Shown here piece after piece: positions 6,110 to 12,961 of a DNA stretch of 13,191 nucleotides. The translations under genes were made by a program, and so were the position numbers. Each line of letters starts with the position of its first letter. Position 1 is the first letter of the stretch. Location: assembly GCA_036272735.1 (NCBI GenBank), contig DATAYF010000613.1:1-13191 (forward strand), given 5' to 3'. The notes below the pieces were generated by a model. It searched no databases. It was not told the origin of the DNA and was given only the letters and a program-made list of their open reading frames with translations. This stretch comes from DATAYF01 sp036272735. GTDB taxonomy: Bacteria; Chloroflexota; Ktedonobacteria; Ktedonobacterales; Ktedonobacteraceae.

Positions 6110-6991
6110 TTATGGACATTCCGACAGACGCAACTCTGCCCGTGCATAGTTGGCAAAACGATTGACCTGGGTAATTAACCACTCCGCACGCCGCTTCAAT
6201 GTATCGGATGTGATGGAGATGGAGAGCGCGGCCACCACCTGTCCATGAGGCGCAAAAATAGGCGCGGCAAGGCAACAAATATTGTCGGAAAACTCTTCGC
6301 GGTCAATACTGTAACCCTGCTGCACAATCAGATTGAGATCGTCCAGCAGTTGCGAACCCTGCACGATGGTGTTGGGGCCAAGCTGGGTCAGTGGATGCAC
6401 GGTCAGGTAATGTCGCAAAAAGGCGGGGTCGCTGTAGGCCAGCAGCACCTTGCCAAGCGCGTGCGCGTGCGCCTGACCCAGATATCCGACATACATGCTG
6501 CTGATCTTTGGCGCGTTAGGCGCTTCTACGATAGCATGAATCATCACCTCTTCATGATGCCAGCACGCCAGGTACGATGGTTCCTGCGTCTGCTCGGTCA
6601 GGCGGTGCAGAATGGGTTGGAGACGCTGTATGTAGGTTGGAGCCTTGGAATATGCTGGTGTGGCGACTGCCTTGAACTGAACTGGCTCAGGCTGTTGCGC
6701 CAGTCCTTGCACAAAAGCATTGTTCAAAAAAGGCACCTGCGACCCCAGAACGTACAGCGAACGATCCTGATCGCGGTCGAGATATCTCGCCGCAACCAGG
6801 GTATTGAGGATATGGTAACAGGTACTGATGTTGATACCCAACATCTGGCTAATTTCGCGCGGCAAAAGGCCACCTGGGTGCTCGGCAACAAGGTTGAGCG
6901 CATTCAATGCACGCTGCACGGTGTTGAGCAGGTCACCTTTTTCGCATGGCGAAAGGAAAGAAGAATGCTGTGCGTCGAACTGCTTAACCAT
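6110..6991 (-). CDS. IclR-family transcriptional regulator
   Basis: A 293-residue DNA-binding regulator. The N-terminal winged helix-turn-helix spans about 24-84 (TVQRALNALNLVAEHPGG, then the HTH at about 43-66: LPREISQMLGINISTCYHIL), typical of IclR proteins. The C-terminal effector domain spans about 120-290, with the family hallmarks HAHALGKVLLAY (176-186) and QGYSIDREEFSDNICCLAAP (225-244). An Ala/Gln/Pro-rich stretch at about 95-120 lengthens the linker, making the protein longer than the usual 250-270 residues. The ATG at 6991 has GGGAGG (7001-7006) 9 nt upstream. It follows the alcohol dehydrogenase by 62 bp on the same strand with no palindrome between, so co-transcription is likely and that gene is its probable target. 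The effector is unknown. Confidence 0.9.
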   Translation of the reverse strand: MVKQFDAQHSSFLSPCEKGDLLNTVQRALNALNLVAEHPGGLLPREISQMLGINISTCYHILNTLVAARYLDRDQDRSLYVLGSQVPFLNNAFVQGLAQQPEPVQFKAVATPAYSKAPTYIQRLQPILHRLTEQTQEPSYLACWHHEEVMIHAIVEAPNAPKISSMYVGYLGQAHAHALGKVLLAYSDPAFLRHYLTVHPLTQLGPNTIVQGSQLLDDLNLIVQQGYSIDREEFSDNICCLAAPIFAPHGQVVAALSISITSDTLKRRAEWLITQVNRFANYARAELRLSECP

Positions 6992-7031
6992 TGTCGTGAA
7001 CCTCCCTTAGTTTTAATATCACACCTTTGTT

Positions 7032-7037
7032 ATTATA
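7032..7037 (-). promoter_or_regulatory. possible -10 box of an internal IclR promoter
   Basis: TATAAT occurs on the minus strand in the 62-bp gap between the dehydrogenase stop and the IclR start, but no acceptable -35 lies 16-18 bp upstream. It may give the regulator some independent expression. Confidence 0.22.
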
Positions 7038-7053
7038 ATGTGCCTATTTATAT

Positions 7054-8082
7054 CTATGCCGGAACCAAGATACCACGACCACGAATCTTGCCCGCGTCGA
7101 GATCGTGGATAGCATCGAGCGCCGCGTCCAATGGGTACATAGCAGTGTGCAAACCAACCTTCCCCTGCGCCGTCAACTCCATCAATTCTACCAGATCGTT
7201 GTAGGTACCCACCAGATTACCGATGAAGTTGATTTCGGTGGAGATGATATCGATGGTTGGAATGCTGAGCTTGCCACCGTAACCAATCACAAAATAGCTG
7301 CCGCCCTGCTGAAGCATGCCAATACCATCCTCGATAGCTCCACCTTCGCCCACAAAGTCAATGATGGCCTCAGCACCTTTGCCATTGGTGATGTCCTTCA
7401 CCGTGGACGCCTGCTTGCCATCTACCAATACCTGGTGATCAGCGCCCCAACTGCGCGTCAGGTCAAGCGCCGCCTGAGAACGGTCTACGACGATGATTTC
7501 AGCCGAGGAAAGCGCTTTGAGACATTGTATGCCAATATGCCCCAGACCACCAGCCCCAATCACCACCGCCTTCGTCCCTGGGTAGAGTTGTGCTGCGGCT
7601 TTCTTGACGGCATGGTAGGCGGTCAATCCAGCATCGGCCAAGGCGGCAATATCTTTCGGAGCCAGCCCGGTATCCAGCTTTACCACTGCCCGCGCCGTCG
7701 TCTTCAACAACTGGGCCATACCGCCATCCACCGAGATCCCTGGAAAGCTCTGATTGGCACAATGCATATCATCGCCCGCCCGACACGCCCGGCAGAAGCC
7801 ACAGGTGACCAGAGGATGCACAATGACGGTATCACCCACAGCCACATTGCTCACCGCCGAGCCAATCGCTTCGACCCAGCCCGCATTCTCATGACCAAGA
7901 ATATATGGGAGTTGCACATTAGACTTGGCCGCCCACTGCCCTTCGATGATGTGCAAGTCGGTTCGACACAGACCCGCGCCCCCAATGCGTACAATTACAT
8001 CAAATGGTCCGCTCACCTTCGGTTCGTTGACCTCTTCAATCAGCGGTGACTGTTCATAACGATGCAAACGAACTGCTTTCAT
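7054..8082 (-). CDS. zinc-dependent NAD-type alcohol dehydrogenase (MDR family)
   Basis: A 342-residue cytoplasmic enzyme that would interconvert alcohols and aldehydes or ketones with a nicotinamide cofactor. Catalytic-zinc ligands are Cys39 (GLCRTDLH), His64 and Glu65 (GHENAGWVEAIG), with Asp150 a likely further ligand. A structural zinc site is complete: Cys94, Cys97, Cys100 and Cys108 in CGFCRACRAGDDMHC. The Rossmann motif GAGGLGHIG (176-184) is followed by Asp200 (IIVVD) at the end of the second strand, which favours NAD over NADP. Length and motif order match the medium-chain ADHs related to archaeal and bacterial secondary or aliphatic ADHs. The ATG at 8082 has GAGGAG (8089-8094) 6 nt upstream. 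The IclR regulator follows in the same direction. The physiological alcohol is not readable. Confidence 0.92.
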   Translation of the reverse strand: MKAVRLHRYEQSPLIEEVNEPKVSGPFDVIVRIGGAGLCRTDLHIIEGQWAAKSNVQLPYILGHENAGWVEAIGSAVSNVAVGDTVIVHPLVTCGFCRACRAGDDMHCANQSFPGISVDGGMAQLLKTTARAVVKLDTGLAPKDIAALADAGLTAYHAVKKAAAQLYPGTKAVVIGAGGLGHIGIQCLKALSSAEIIVVDRSQAALDLTRSWGADHQVLVDGKQASTVKDITNGKGAEAIIDFVGEGGAIEDGIGMLQQGGSYFVIGYGGKLSIPTIDIISTEINFIGNLVGTYNDLVELMELTAQGKVGLHTAMYPLDAALDAIHDLDAGKIRGRGILVPA

Positions 8083-8255
8083 ACAAAACTCCTCGTGCTA
8101 AAAGCTGCCAGAGCTGCTATACAAACGGTCGGAGCAAAACTGGATGAACATAGATAAGGGTATTGAGCCAGGACACACCCCTGAATGGACGTTTTTTGCA
8201 TACAGAATAACGCCACAATGTGTATTGCAGCATGCAAAAGCGTCGATACGATGCA

Positions 8256-8270
8256 ATGGAAGGCTTCCAT
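8256..8270. promoter_or_regulatory. candidate IclR-type operator upstream of the alcohol dehydrogenase
   Basis: ATGGAAG-G-CTTCCAT is a perfect 15-bp dyad, 174 bp upstream of the dehydrogenase start. It resembles the TGGAAA...TTTCCA type of site bound by E. coli IclR, and an IclR-family gene lies in the same unit. Binding is inferred. Confidence 0.38.
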
Positions 8271-8310
8271 CAAAGATATACCATAAAACGTCGCGGAAGA
8301 GTAGCAACCC

Positions 8311-8327
8311 ATTTCATATACTGAAAT
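8311..8327. promoter_or_regulatory. candidate operator dyad ATTTCA-N5-TGAAAT
   Basis: A perfect 6+5+6 dyad between the dehydrogenase and doxX genes. It could serve either divergent gene. No family can be assigned from the sequence alone. Confidence 0.3.
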
Positions 8328-8428
8328 AATAGCAAGCGCCTGGTATGACACACCCCACAAAACTGAATTTGCGCCAGCGGGAATGAAACCCCTCACTGTT
8401 GCTTTTACTTCTATTACAAAACGATTCA

Positions 8429-8443
8429 CTAACTTATCGTTAG
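8429..8443. promoter_or_regulatory. operator-like dyad CTAAC-N5-GTTAG, upstream of the DoxX promoter
   Basis: A perfect 15-bp dyad (5+5+5) ending 4 bp before the -35 box. A second dyad of the same design lies at 8478-8492, just after the -10; the centres are 49 bp apart. The pair brackets the promoter. Confidence 0.42.
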
Positions 8444-8447
8444 CAAC

Positions 8448-8476
8448 TTGACAAAATGAAAGTTGTATAGTACCAT
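8448..8476 (+). promoter_or_regulatory. sigma70 promoter of the DoxX gene
   Basis: TTGACA (8448-8453), 17-bp spacer, TACCAT (8471-8476). Predicted transcription start about 8483, inside the downstream dyad, leaving a leader of about 70 nt. Confidence 0.55.
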
Positions 8477-8477
8477 C

Positions 8478-8492
8478 CTTACATAAAGTAAG
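8478..8492. promoter_or_regulatory. operator-like dyad CTTAC-N5-GTAAG at the DoxX transcription start
   Basis: A perfect 15-bp dyad of the same 5+5+5 design as 8429-8443, differing by one base per half-site. Position over the predicted start suits a repressor. In outline it recalls sites of redox-sensing HxlR/MarR-type repressors of doxX-like genes (for example YodB on B. subtilis catDE); this is from memory. Confidence 0.42.
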
Positions 8493-8552
8493 TTCCAAAC
8501 TTCCACAGTATTCGGTGGCTCATGATTGAGCCCTTGAAAAGGATTCATCACA

Positions 8553-9062
8553 ATGTCTTACGCACTTGGTTTATTGATAGTTCGTATTGTCGTCGGCCTT
8601 TTGATGATGGCTCACGGTTCGCAAAAACTATTTGGCTGGGTTGGTGGGCACGGCTTTATCGCGACCCAGGGTATGTTAAAATCGAAGGGATTTAGGCCCG
8701 CATGGTTCTGGGCGCTGGTAGGTGGTCTTGGCGAGTTTGGTGGTGGTCTGCTGCTGGCACTCGGTTTCCTCAGCCCGTTAGGAGCAGTCGCAATCTTCGC
8801 CAGCATGCTCATGGTCATTCTTAAGTTCCACTTCAAAGATGGATTGTTGGCCCCTAAAGGCTTTGAATATCCCTTTGTCATTCTGGTCCTGAGCTTTTTA
8901 GCCGGGCTGGTTGGCCCTGGGAACTACTCGCTCGACGCCCTACTGGGTATCGCGCTCCCAACCTGGATCTTCTGGGTCGTCCTGGTCATCGCCATCATCG
9001 TTGACTTGATCGGCCTTATCACCAGTCGCCAGCATCAAGCCGCACAACAGGCTACAGCCTAG
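8553..9062 (+). CDS. DoxX family integral membrane protein
   Basis: A 169-residue membrane protein. Hydrophobic segments lie at about 4-22, 50-72, 75-92, 105-121 and 137-157. The family signature MAHGSQKLFGWVGGHG (19-34) follows the first helix and GEFGGGLLLALGFLSPLGA (60-78) covers the second conserved block. DoxX proteins are quinone-associated or redox-linked; some pair with thiosulfate oxidation or with detoxification of quinones and catechols, but the role of this one is unknown. The ATG at 8553 has AAGGA 9 nt upstream. It is a single-gene unit with its own promoter bracketed by two dyads, and it ends 9 bp before a large palindrome. Confidence 0.88.
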   Translation: MSYALGLLIVRIVVGLLMMAHGSQKLFGWVGGHGFIATQGMLKSKGFRPAWFWALVGGLGEFGGGLLLALGFLSPLGAVAIFASMLMVILKFHFKDGLLAPKGFEYPFVILVLSFLAGLVGPGNYSLDALLGIALPTWIFWVVLVIAIIVDLIGLITSRQHQAAQQATA

Positions 9063-9071
9063 TGCAACTCC

Positions 9072-9135
9072 ATACAATATATAGAAATGCATTTACTTAG
9101 TCGGTACTAAGTAAATGCATTTCTATATATTGTAT
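9072..9135. terminator. 30-bp perfect stem palindrome at the DoxX 3' end
   Basis: Arms 9072-9101 and 9106-9135 are exact reverse complements around the 4-nt loop CGGT. It is the longest stem in the window, AT-rich in its outer half, and starts 9 bp after the stop codon. The + exit reads ATTATCAGTAAG, with no U-tract. A second, conventional terminator follows 8 bp later. Confidence 0.62.
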
Positions 9136-9143
9136 ATTATCAG

Positions 9144-9199
9144 TAAGCAAAAAAGGCAGGCGCTCGGAGTCTATCTCAAGCGCCTGCCTTTTTTGCTTA
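9144..9199 (+). terminator. rho-independent terminator after DoxX
   Basis: Arms 9144-9164 and 9179-9199 pair over 21 bp. The core GGCAGGCGCT/AGCGCCTGCC is GC-rich and flanked by AAAAAA on the left and TTTTTT on the right, so it has the classical form with the U-run directly after the GC stem; the A-run would also let it work in reverse. Loop 14 nt. Confidence 0.82.
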
Positions 9200-9239
9200 G
9201 AGTTTAATGAGAGTCTAAAAAGAGTGCTAATCCGTGCTA

Positions 9240-9268
9240 TTGTAAGAAACTGCAATTATCCGTATAAT
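9240..9268 (+). promoter_or_regulatory. sigma70 promoter of the YggT-family gene
   Basis: TTGTAA (9240-9245), 17-bp spacer, TATAAT (9263-9268). It gives a leader of about 60 nt before the ATG at 9337. Confidence 0.65.
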
Positions 9269-9336
9269 TCAGAGAACAGGTATCCACGACGTTTGATTGG
9301 AATAGCCTGTTGACCAAGCCAAGGAGGAACTTTCTG

Positions 9337-9927
9337 ATGAGTAACCTGCCATATGGGTCTGATCCTCGTTATCAACAACAAGATCCTCGTTATCAGCAAC
9401 CGACGGAAGCCTATAGCGATCCTAACGAGCAGACATTCGTGACCCCAAGTAATCGTGCCGGGTACGAAAATAGGGAGCAGCCGCAAAATCGCCAGGAGTA
9501 CGTACAAAATCGCCAGGTAAACACGAACAACGGTCGTGTCGAACGAAGCGAGGAGATTTATGCGAATTCCGAGCAGCAGCGCGCCAATATACGCTACTGG
9601 GTAGCCAGAGTGGTCTACTTTATCTGCGGCGTGCTTGAGGTCATTCTGGGACTGCGCTTCATTTTCCGGCTACTGGGCGCAAGCGAGTACAGCAGCTTTG
9701 TCGCGGGGCTGTATAGCTTTAGTTATGGGTTTGTGGCTCCCTTTAGCGGCATCTTTAACAATCCTGGTCTGGGAGCCGGGCGTACCTTCGAACTGACGAC
9801 GTTGATCGCCATGGTCATCTACGCGCTGATCGCCTGGGGCATCGTCGCACTCAGCAAGGTGGTGTTCAGCCCAACCCTGACGGGGCGCAGCAGCTACACC
9901 ATCGAGCGTCGACGCCGAGACGTATAG
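9337..9927 (+). CDS. YggT family membrane protein with disordered N-terminal tail
   Basis: A 196-residue protein. Residues 1-80 are hydrophilic and rich in Gln, Asn, Tyr and Arg, with a repeated DPRYQQ unit (9-21) and a repeated QNR (50-59); this part is probably unstructured and cytoplasmic. Residues 88-176 form the membrane part, with helices at about 90-112, 122-142 and 154-176. The segment VLEVILGLRFIFRLLGA and the later PF..IF motif are characteristic of YggT (PF02325), a small membrane family found near cell-division or osmotic-stress genes in other bacteria, exact function unclear. A basic tail ERRRRDV ends it. The ATG at 9337 has AAGGAGG (9321-9327) 9 nt upstream; a further in-frame start at 9310 lacks a ribosome binding site. 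The long tail is unusual, since typical YggT proteins are about 90-190 residues and mostly membrane. Confidence 0.78.
   Translation: MSNLPYGSDPRYQQQDPRYQQPTEAYSDPNEQTFVTPSNRAGYENREQPQNRQEYVQNRQVNTNNGRVERSEEIYANSEQQRANIRYWVARVVYFICGVLEVILGLRFIFRLLGASEYSSFVAGLYSFSYGFVAPFSGIFNNPGLGAGRTFELTTLIAMVIYALIAWGIVALSKVVFSPTLTGRSSYTIERRRRDV
9361..9400 (+). repeat. in-frame tandem repeat in the YggT-family gene
   Basis: Two near-identical units beginning GATCCTCGTTATCA with a period of 21 bp encode DPRYQQQ-DPRYQQ. A second short repeat, CAAAATCGCCAGG, occurs at about 9484 and 9506. Both suggest slippage-driven growth of a disordered tail. Confidence 0.6.
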
Positions 9928-9931
9928 TTGA

Positions 9932-9976
9932 ATTGATGAGTATGTATGGCGTAGCACACCATACATACTCATCAAT
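9932..9976. terminator. 18-bp perfect stem hairpin between convergent YggT and thiolase genes
   Basis: Arms 9932-9949 and 9959-9976 are exact reverse complements (ATTGATGAGTATGTATGG) around a 9-nt loop. It starts 4 bp after the YggT stop and ends 6 bp before the thiolase stop, and so could serve both genes. Neither exit has a U-tract. Confidence 0.62.
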
Positions 9977-9982
9977 ATGACC

Positions 9983-11164
9983 TTAGACTTCGACCGACAT
10001 CGCCACCGCACCACCACCGCCCAAACACAACGTCGCCAGTCCACGACCTCCACCACGACGGCGCAACTCGTAGATGAGCGTCGTTAACACGCGTGAACCG
10101 CTAGAACCAATGGGGTGCCCAAGCGCAATGGCCCCGCCGTTGACATTCACCCGTGACCAGTCCCAATCTAGCTCTTTTCCATTCGCCAGAGCTTGCGCCG
10201 CGAAAGCTTCGTTGACCTCGATCAGATCAAAGTCGCCGATCTTCAGCCCTGTGCGTGCCAGCACACGGCGTACCGCAATCGTGGGAGCTGCGAAGATATA
10301 TTTTGGTATGATCGCAGCCGAGGCATAGCCGGTAATGCGTGCCAGCTCGGTCATCGCGTGTTCGCGCGCGAATGCCTGGTCTACCACGACCGTTGCCGAT
10401 GCCCCATCGCTCAGCCCAGGGGCATTCCCAGCCGTCACCGTGCCGCCTTGTTGAAACGCGGGTTGCAAGCTTGCCAGCGCCTCCAACGAGGTATCGCCAC
10501 GGATCGGCTCATCGGCCTCAACGATCTGTATGCCCTTTTTCTGCTTGACCTCAACTGCGAGAATCTCGTCTTTAAAGCGTCCGGCACTGGTCGCGGCCTG
10601 CGCCTTCTGGTGGCTCTGGAGCGCGAATTGATCTTGCTGCTCACGCGCCACGCCAAACTTCTCGGCAATAATTTCGGCCTCATTTCCCATGTGAATATCT
10701 TCAAAGGCGCACCAGAGGCCATCGCGCACCACGCTGTCAATAATCTTACCATCACCCATACGATAGCCGGTACGTGCTTTGGGCAACAGGTAGGGTGCGT
10801 TACTCATACTTTCCATGCCACCAGCCACAAACGCCTGCGCATCACCTGCGCGGATCGCCTGCGCCGCCAACATAACGGCCTTGAGACCAGAGCCACACAC
10901 CTTATTGACGGTAAACGCTGGGATATCGACAGGCAGACCAGAATGTACCGCCGCCTGGCGAGCGGGCGCTTGCCCGATACCAGCGGAGACGACGTTGCCC
11001 ATAATAACTTCATCGATGCTTGTGGGATCAATACCGGCACGACGTACCGCTTCCTTTATCACCAACGCCCCAAGTTGCGGCGCGCTAAAGCTGGCAAGTC
11101 CACCCAGGAACTTACCGGTAGGAGTACGCACGGCACCAACAACGACAGGAATACGCTCAGACAT
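9983..11164 (-). CDS. acetyl-CoA C-acetyltransferase (thiolase family)
   Basis: A 393-residue thiolase that would condense two acetyl-CoA to acetoacetyl-CoA or cleave 3-ketoacyl-CoA, in the cytoplasm. Cys90 in VNKVCGSGLKAV is the acyl-carrying nucleophile. VNEAFAAQ (about 317-324), His350 in NGGAIALGHPIGSSG and Cys380 in LCLGGGGAVAM complete the active-site set. Length and N-terminus (PVVVGAVRTPTGKFLGGL) match the biosynthetic/acetoacetyl-CoA thiolase group. The ATG at 11164 has AAGGAG (11175-11180) 10 nt upstream; an in-frame GTG at 11191 would place the ribosome binding site inside the gene. A small hairpin (11184-11188 with 11195-11199) lies just before the ribosome binding site. Degradative versus biosynthetic use cannot be decided, since no beta-oxidation or PHB genes adjoin it. 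Confidence 0.93.
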   Translation of the reverse strand: MSERIPVVVGAVRTPTGKFLGGLASFSAPQLGALVIKEAVRRAGIDPTSIDEVIMGNVVSAGIGQAPARQAAVHSGLPVDIPAFTVNKVCGSGLKAVMLAAQAIRAGDAQAFVAGGMESMSNAPYLLPKARTGYRMGDGKIIDSVVRDGLWCAFEDIHMGNEAEIIAEKFGVAREQQDQFALQSHQKAQAATSAGRFKDEILAVEVKQKKGIQIVEADEPIRGDTSLEALASLQPAFQQGGTVTAGNAPGLSDGASATVVVDQAFAREHAMTELARITGYASAAIIPKYIFAAPTIAVRRVLARTGLKIGDFDLIEVNEAFAAQALANGKELDWDWSRVNVNGGAIALGHPIGSSGSRVLTTLIYELRRRGGGRGLATLCLGGGGAVAMSVEV

Positions 11165-11225
11165 GGCAATTATGCTCCTTGTTGCCACCACGTTGTGGCG
11201 AGGATAGTAAACAGATTGTGTTAAT

Positions 11226-11255
11226 ATTGTATCGCTTGTGCGGAAAAGTGGTCAA
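11226..11255 (-). promoter_or_regulatory. sigma70 promoter of the thiolase gene
   Basis: On the minus strand TTGACC (11255-11250), 18-bp spacer, TACAAT (11231-11226). The -35 box begins one base after the anti-sigma stop codon (11257-11259), with no terminator between, so read-through from the sigma operon is possible. Confidence 0.62.
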
Positions 11256-11256
11256 A

Positions 11257-12270
11257 TCAGGGTTTCGCGGGCAACGTGCCCATCGCAAAACCCTGGGGCA
11301 CGTTCATGCTCCATAGCGAAGCGGGCACCTGTGCAGGATGCAGCCATTCAAGCGAGCTATACATCAGTTGGCGATCCGGCTGCGTGACGTTTACCGGCAT
11401 ATATTGCATATTGAGCAGGAGAATCTGCCCGTTCGCACAACGAATGCGATAGACCGCTTGCCCGTCGAGTTGGCCTTTCCCAAGGTAGACGGCGCGACCC
11501 GTTTGTAGGTCACGACGCAATTGAGCCAGGTCAAACGTCGATGCATCGCCTACGGACTCATTGCCTAGCCAGTTTGTCGTATCCCACTGCGCGACATGGT
11601 GCATCATATCTAGGCCAAGCGTTTTATTATTATGCTGCACGATCACCACGTCCAGTTTCCCATCCATCATCGTCTGCACATGCATCGCATCGTCCGTCAT
11701 GTCATGGTAAGTCTCCACCTGGTAATGTTCGCCGTACCCGGTGGTCATAGTCTGCTTGTGGTACAGAACATAGGATTGCCAGGACAGGTTCGCCGGTAAA
11801 GCGAAGGCGGTATGTGAGGGAGGAAAGATCAAGCCGGGTAAAAAGTACCACGCCGCGCCAATCGCCACCAGTAGTACAGCCGCTATCATCCACCAGGCCG
11901 ACCACGAGCTATAACCGCGATGCATGGTAGGGGTGCGCGACAGTGGTTTGATGGTATTCCTCACGCCATGTGTCGCGAAACGATCAGCAGCAAAGCTACG
12001 ATTACGGCGGTCAGAAATTGCCTGCATAACCGCGAGGTCAACACGCGCCGAGGGATATGAGCCCGCCAGGCTACCAACAGCCTGGGTGACCAAACCGAGC
12101 GCGCGCTCTTCGCGAGCACATGCTTCACAGATGCGCAGGTGCGCCCGTACTATTTGCACCTCTTCAGGAGAGAGATCGTTGATCACCGCCAGGTACAGGC
12201 GCATGATTGCACACACTTCTGGGCCGCGTGCTGAGAGAGGTGGAAGTGGAGGTAAATTCGTGCTACTCAT
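11257..12270 (-). CDS. membrane anti-sigma factor with zinc-finger (ZAS) N-terminus
   Basis: A 337-residue single-pass protein expected to hold the adjacent ECF sigma factor inactive. The cytoplasmic N-terminus carries C20-x23-H44-x3-C48-x2-C51 (HLRICEAC), the full zinc-binding anti-sigma pattern. A membrane helix lies at about 125-149 (WWMIAAVLLVAIGAAWYF). The extracytoplasmic part (about 150-337) has many beta-type segments and recalls LolA/MucB-like sensor folds, though only weakly. The chosen ATG at 12270 has GGAG-type TGGAG (12280-12284) 9 nt upstream and overlaps the end of the sigma gene by 8 bp, a sign of translational coupling. An in-frame ATG at 12285 would add five residues and has a poorer ribosome binding site. 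The signal sensed is unknown. Confidence 0.82.
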   Translation of the reverse strand: MSSTNLPPLPPLSARGPEVCAIMRLYLAVINDLSPEEVQIVRAHLRICEACAREERALGLVTQAVGSLAGSYPSARVDLAVMQAISDRRNRSFAADRFATHGVRNTIKPLSRTPTMHRGYSSWSAWWMIAAVLLVAIGAAWYFLPGLIFPPSHTAFALPANLSWQSYVLYHKQTMTTGYGEHYQVETYHDMTDDAMHVQTMMDGKLDVVIVQHNNKTLGLDMMHHVAQWDTTNWLGNESVGDASTFDLAQLRRDLQTGRAVYLGKGQLDGQAVYRIRCANGQILLLNMQYMPVNVTQPDRQLMYSSLEWLHPAQVPASLWSMNVPQGFAMGTLPAKP

Positions 12271-12961
12271 GATGATCGGCTCCATCGTTCACCAACTGAT
12301 GATACTGTTCCGCAAACATCTTTTTCGCTCGTGAAATACGCGTCGCAGCAGCATTAGGGGAGATGCCAACGATATCAGCAACTTCCTGATAGGGCACCCC
12401 CTGAGCAGTGTTCAACACCAGCACAATAGCGTACTCGTGTGGCATCTTCGCCAGGGCTATCTGGATCAGTTCGCGTTCAGCAACGTTCGGTATGCCGCCG
12501 CTATCGGTTAGTAACCACGTCATCTCATCGTCGACACGCTCAGAAGTATTCTCATCATTAAAAGTGCGACGAGATAGGGGCCACCACGAGATGCGCTTCC
12601 TGCGCCGCAATTGATCGACACAGAGATTGGTGGCAATCCGATAGAGCCACGCGGAAAGATGCTCACGTTCATACAGATTGCCCCAGGAAGTGCAGGCACG
12701 AATGAAGACCTCCTGCGTCATGTCGTCAGCATCTTCACGATTGCCCAGCAGACGATAAGCATAGGAATGGATAGGACGCCGGTATTGTTCGTACAGTTGC
12801 AACAACAGCGCTTCATCGGAAGCAGTACCTGCACCACGCCGATTGGCGGATTTGTCCACGGTCATTCTAGCATGCGCCTTCTCTCTCCCCTCAGTATCCA
12901 CAGAAGGTGTATTCGATAATTCCCCCCGTAGTATACCAGGAATGACCGTTGAATAGAACAT
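12263..12961 (-). CDS. ECF-type RNA polymerase sigma factor
   Basis: Sigma region 2 spans about 55-122: LLLQLYEQYRRPIHSYAYRL, then DADDMTQEVFIRAC and SAWLYRIATNLCVDQLRRRK, which contact core polymerase and the -10 element. A 40-residue linker (WWPLSRR to AERE) leads to region 4 at about 165-215, with PHEYAIVLVLNTAQGVPYQE and the helix-turn-helix VADIVGISPNAAATRISRAK, which would read the -35. There is no region 1 or 3, as in ECF factors. The ATG at 12961 has GGGAG (12973-12977) 11 nt upstream; a second ATG at 12865 gives 200 residues, closer to the usual ECF length and without the unremarkable 32-residue lead, so the start is not settled. The next gene, overlapping by 8 bp, is its anti-sigma factor. 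Its regulon is unknown. Confidence 0.9.
   Translation of the reverse strand: MFYSTVIPGILRGELSNTPSVDTEGREKAHARMTVDKSANRRGAGTASDEALLLQLYEQYRRPIHSYAYRLLGNREDADDMTQEVFIRACTSWGNLYEREHLSAWLYRIATNLCVDQLRRRKRISWWPLSRRTFNDENTSERVDDEMTWLLTDSGGIPNVAERELIQIALAKMPHEYAIVLVLNTAQGVPYQEVADIVGISPNAAATRISRAKKMFAEQYHQLVNDGADHHE

Larger units (their letters stand above)
8083..8428. other. alcohol dehydrogenase upstream region, no gene
   Basis: Long for a divergent spacer. It contains two dyads described separately (8256-8270, 8311-8327) and short palindromes such as TTGCAGCATGCAA near 8224-8236. I see no RNA gene and no convincing promoter boxes for the dehydrogenase. Weak open frames on the minus strand lack ribosome binding sites. 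Confidence 0.5.

Noticed and set aside
6245..7204. Long + frame opposite the IclR gene
   Set aside because: Antisense shadow; the minus-strand protein has clear HTH and effector-domain motifs and a good ribosome binding site.
7105..8049. Long + frame opposite the alcohol dehydrogenase
   Set aside because: Antisense shadow of a gene with all zinc ligands and the Rossmann motif.
8079..8498. 139-codon minus frame in the dehydrogenase-doxX spacer
   Set aside because: It crosses the doxX promoter and operators, has no ribosome binding site and no recognisable protein pattern.
10193..11224. Long + frame of 343 codons opposite the thiolase gene
   Set aside because: It is the antisense shadow of a gene with complete thiolase active-site motifs; the product is Arg/Cys/His-rich with no ribosome binding site.
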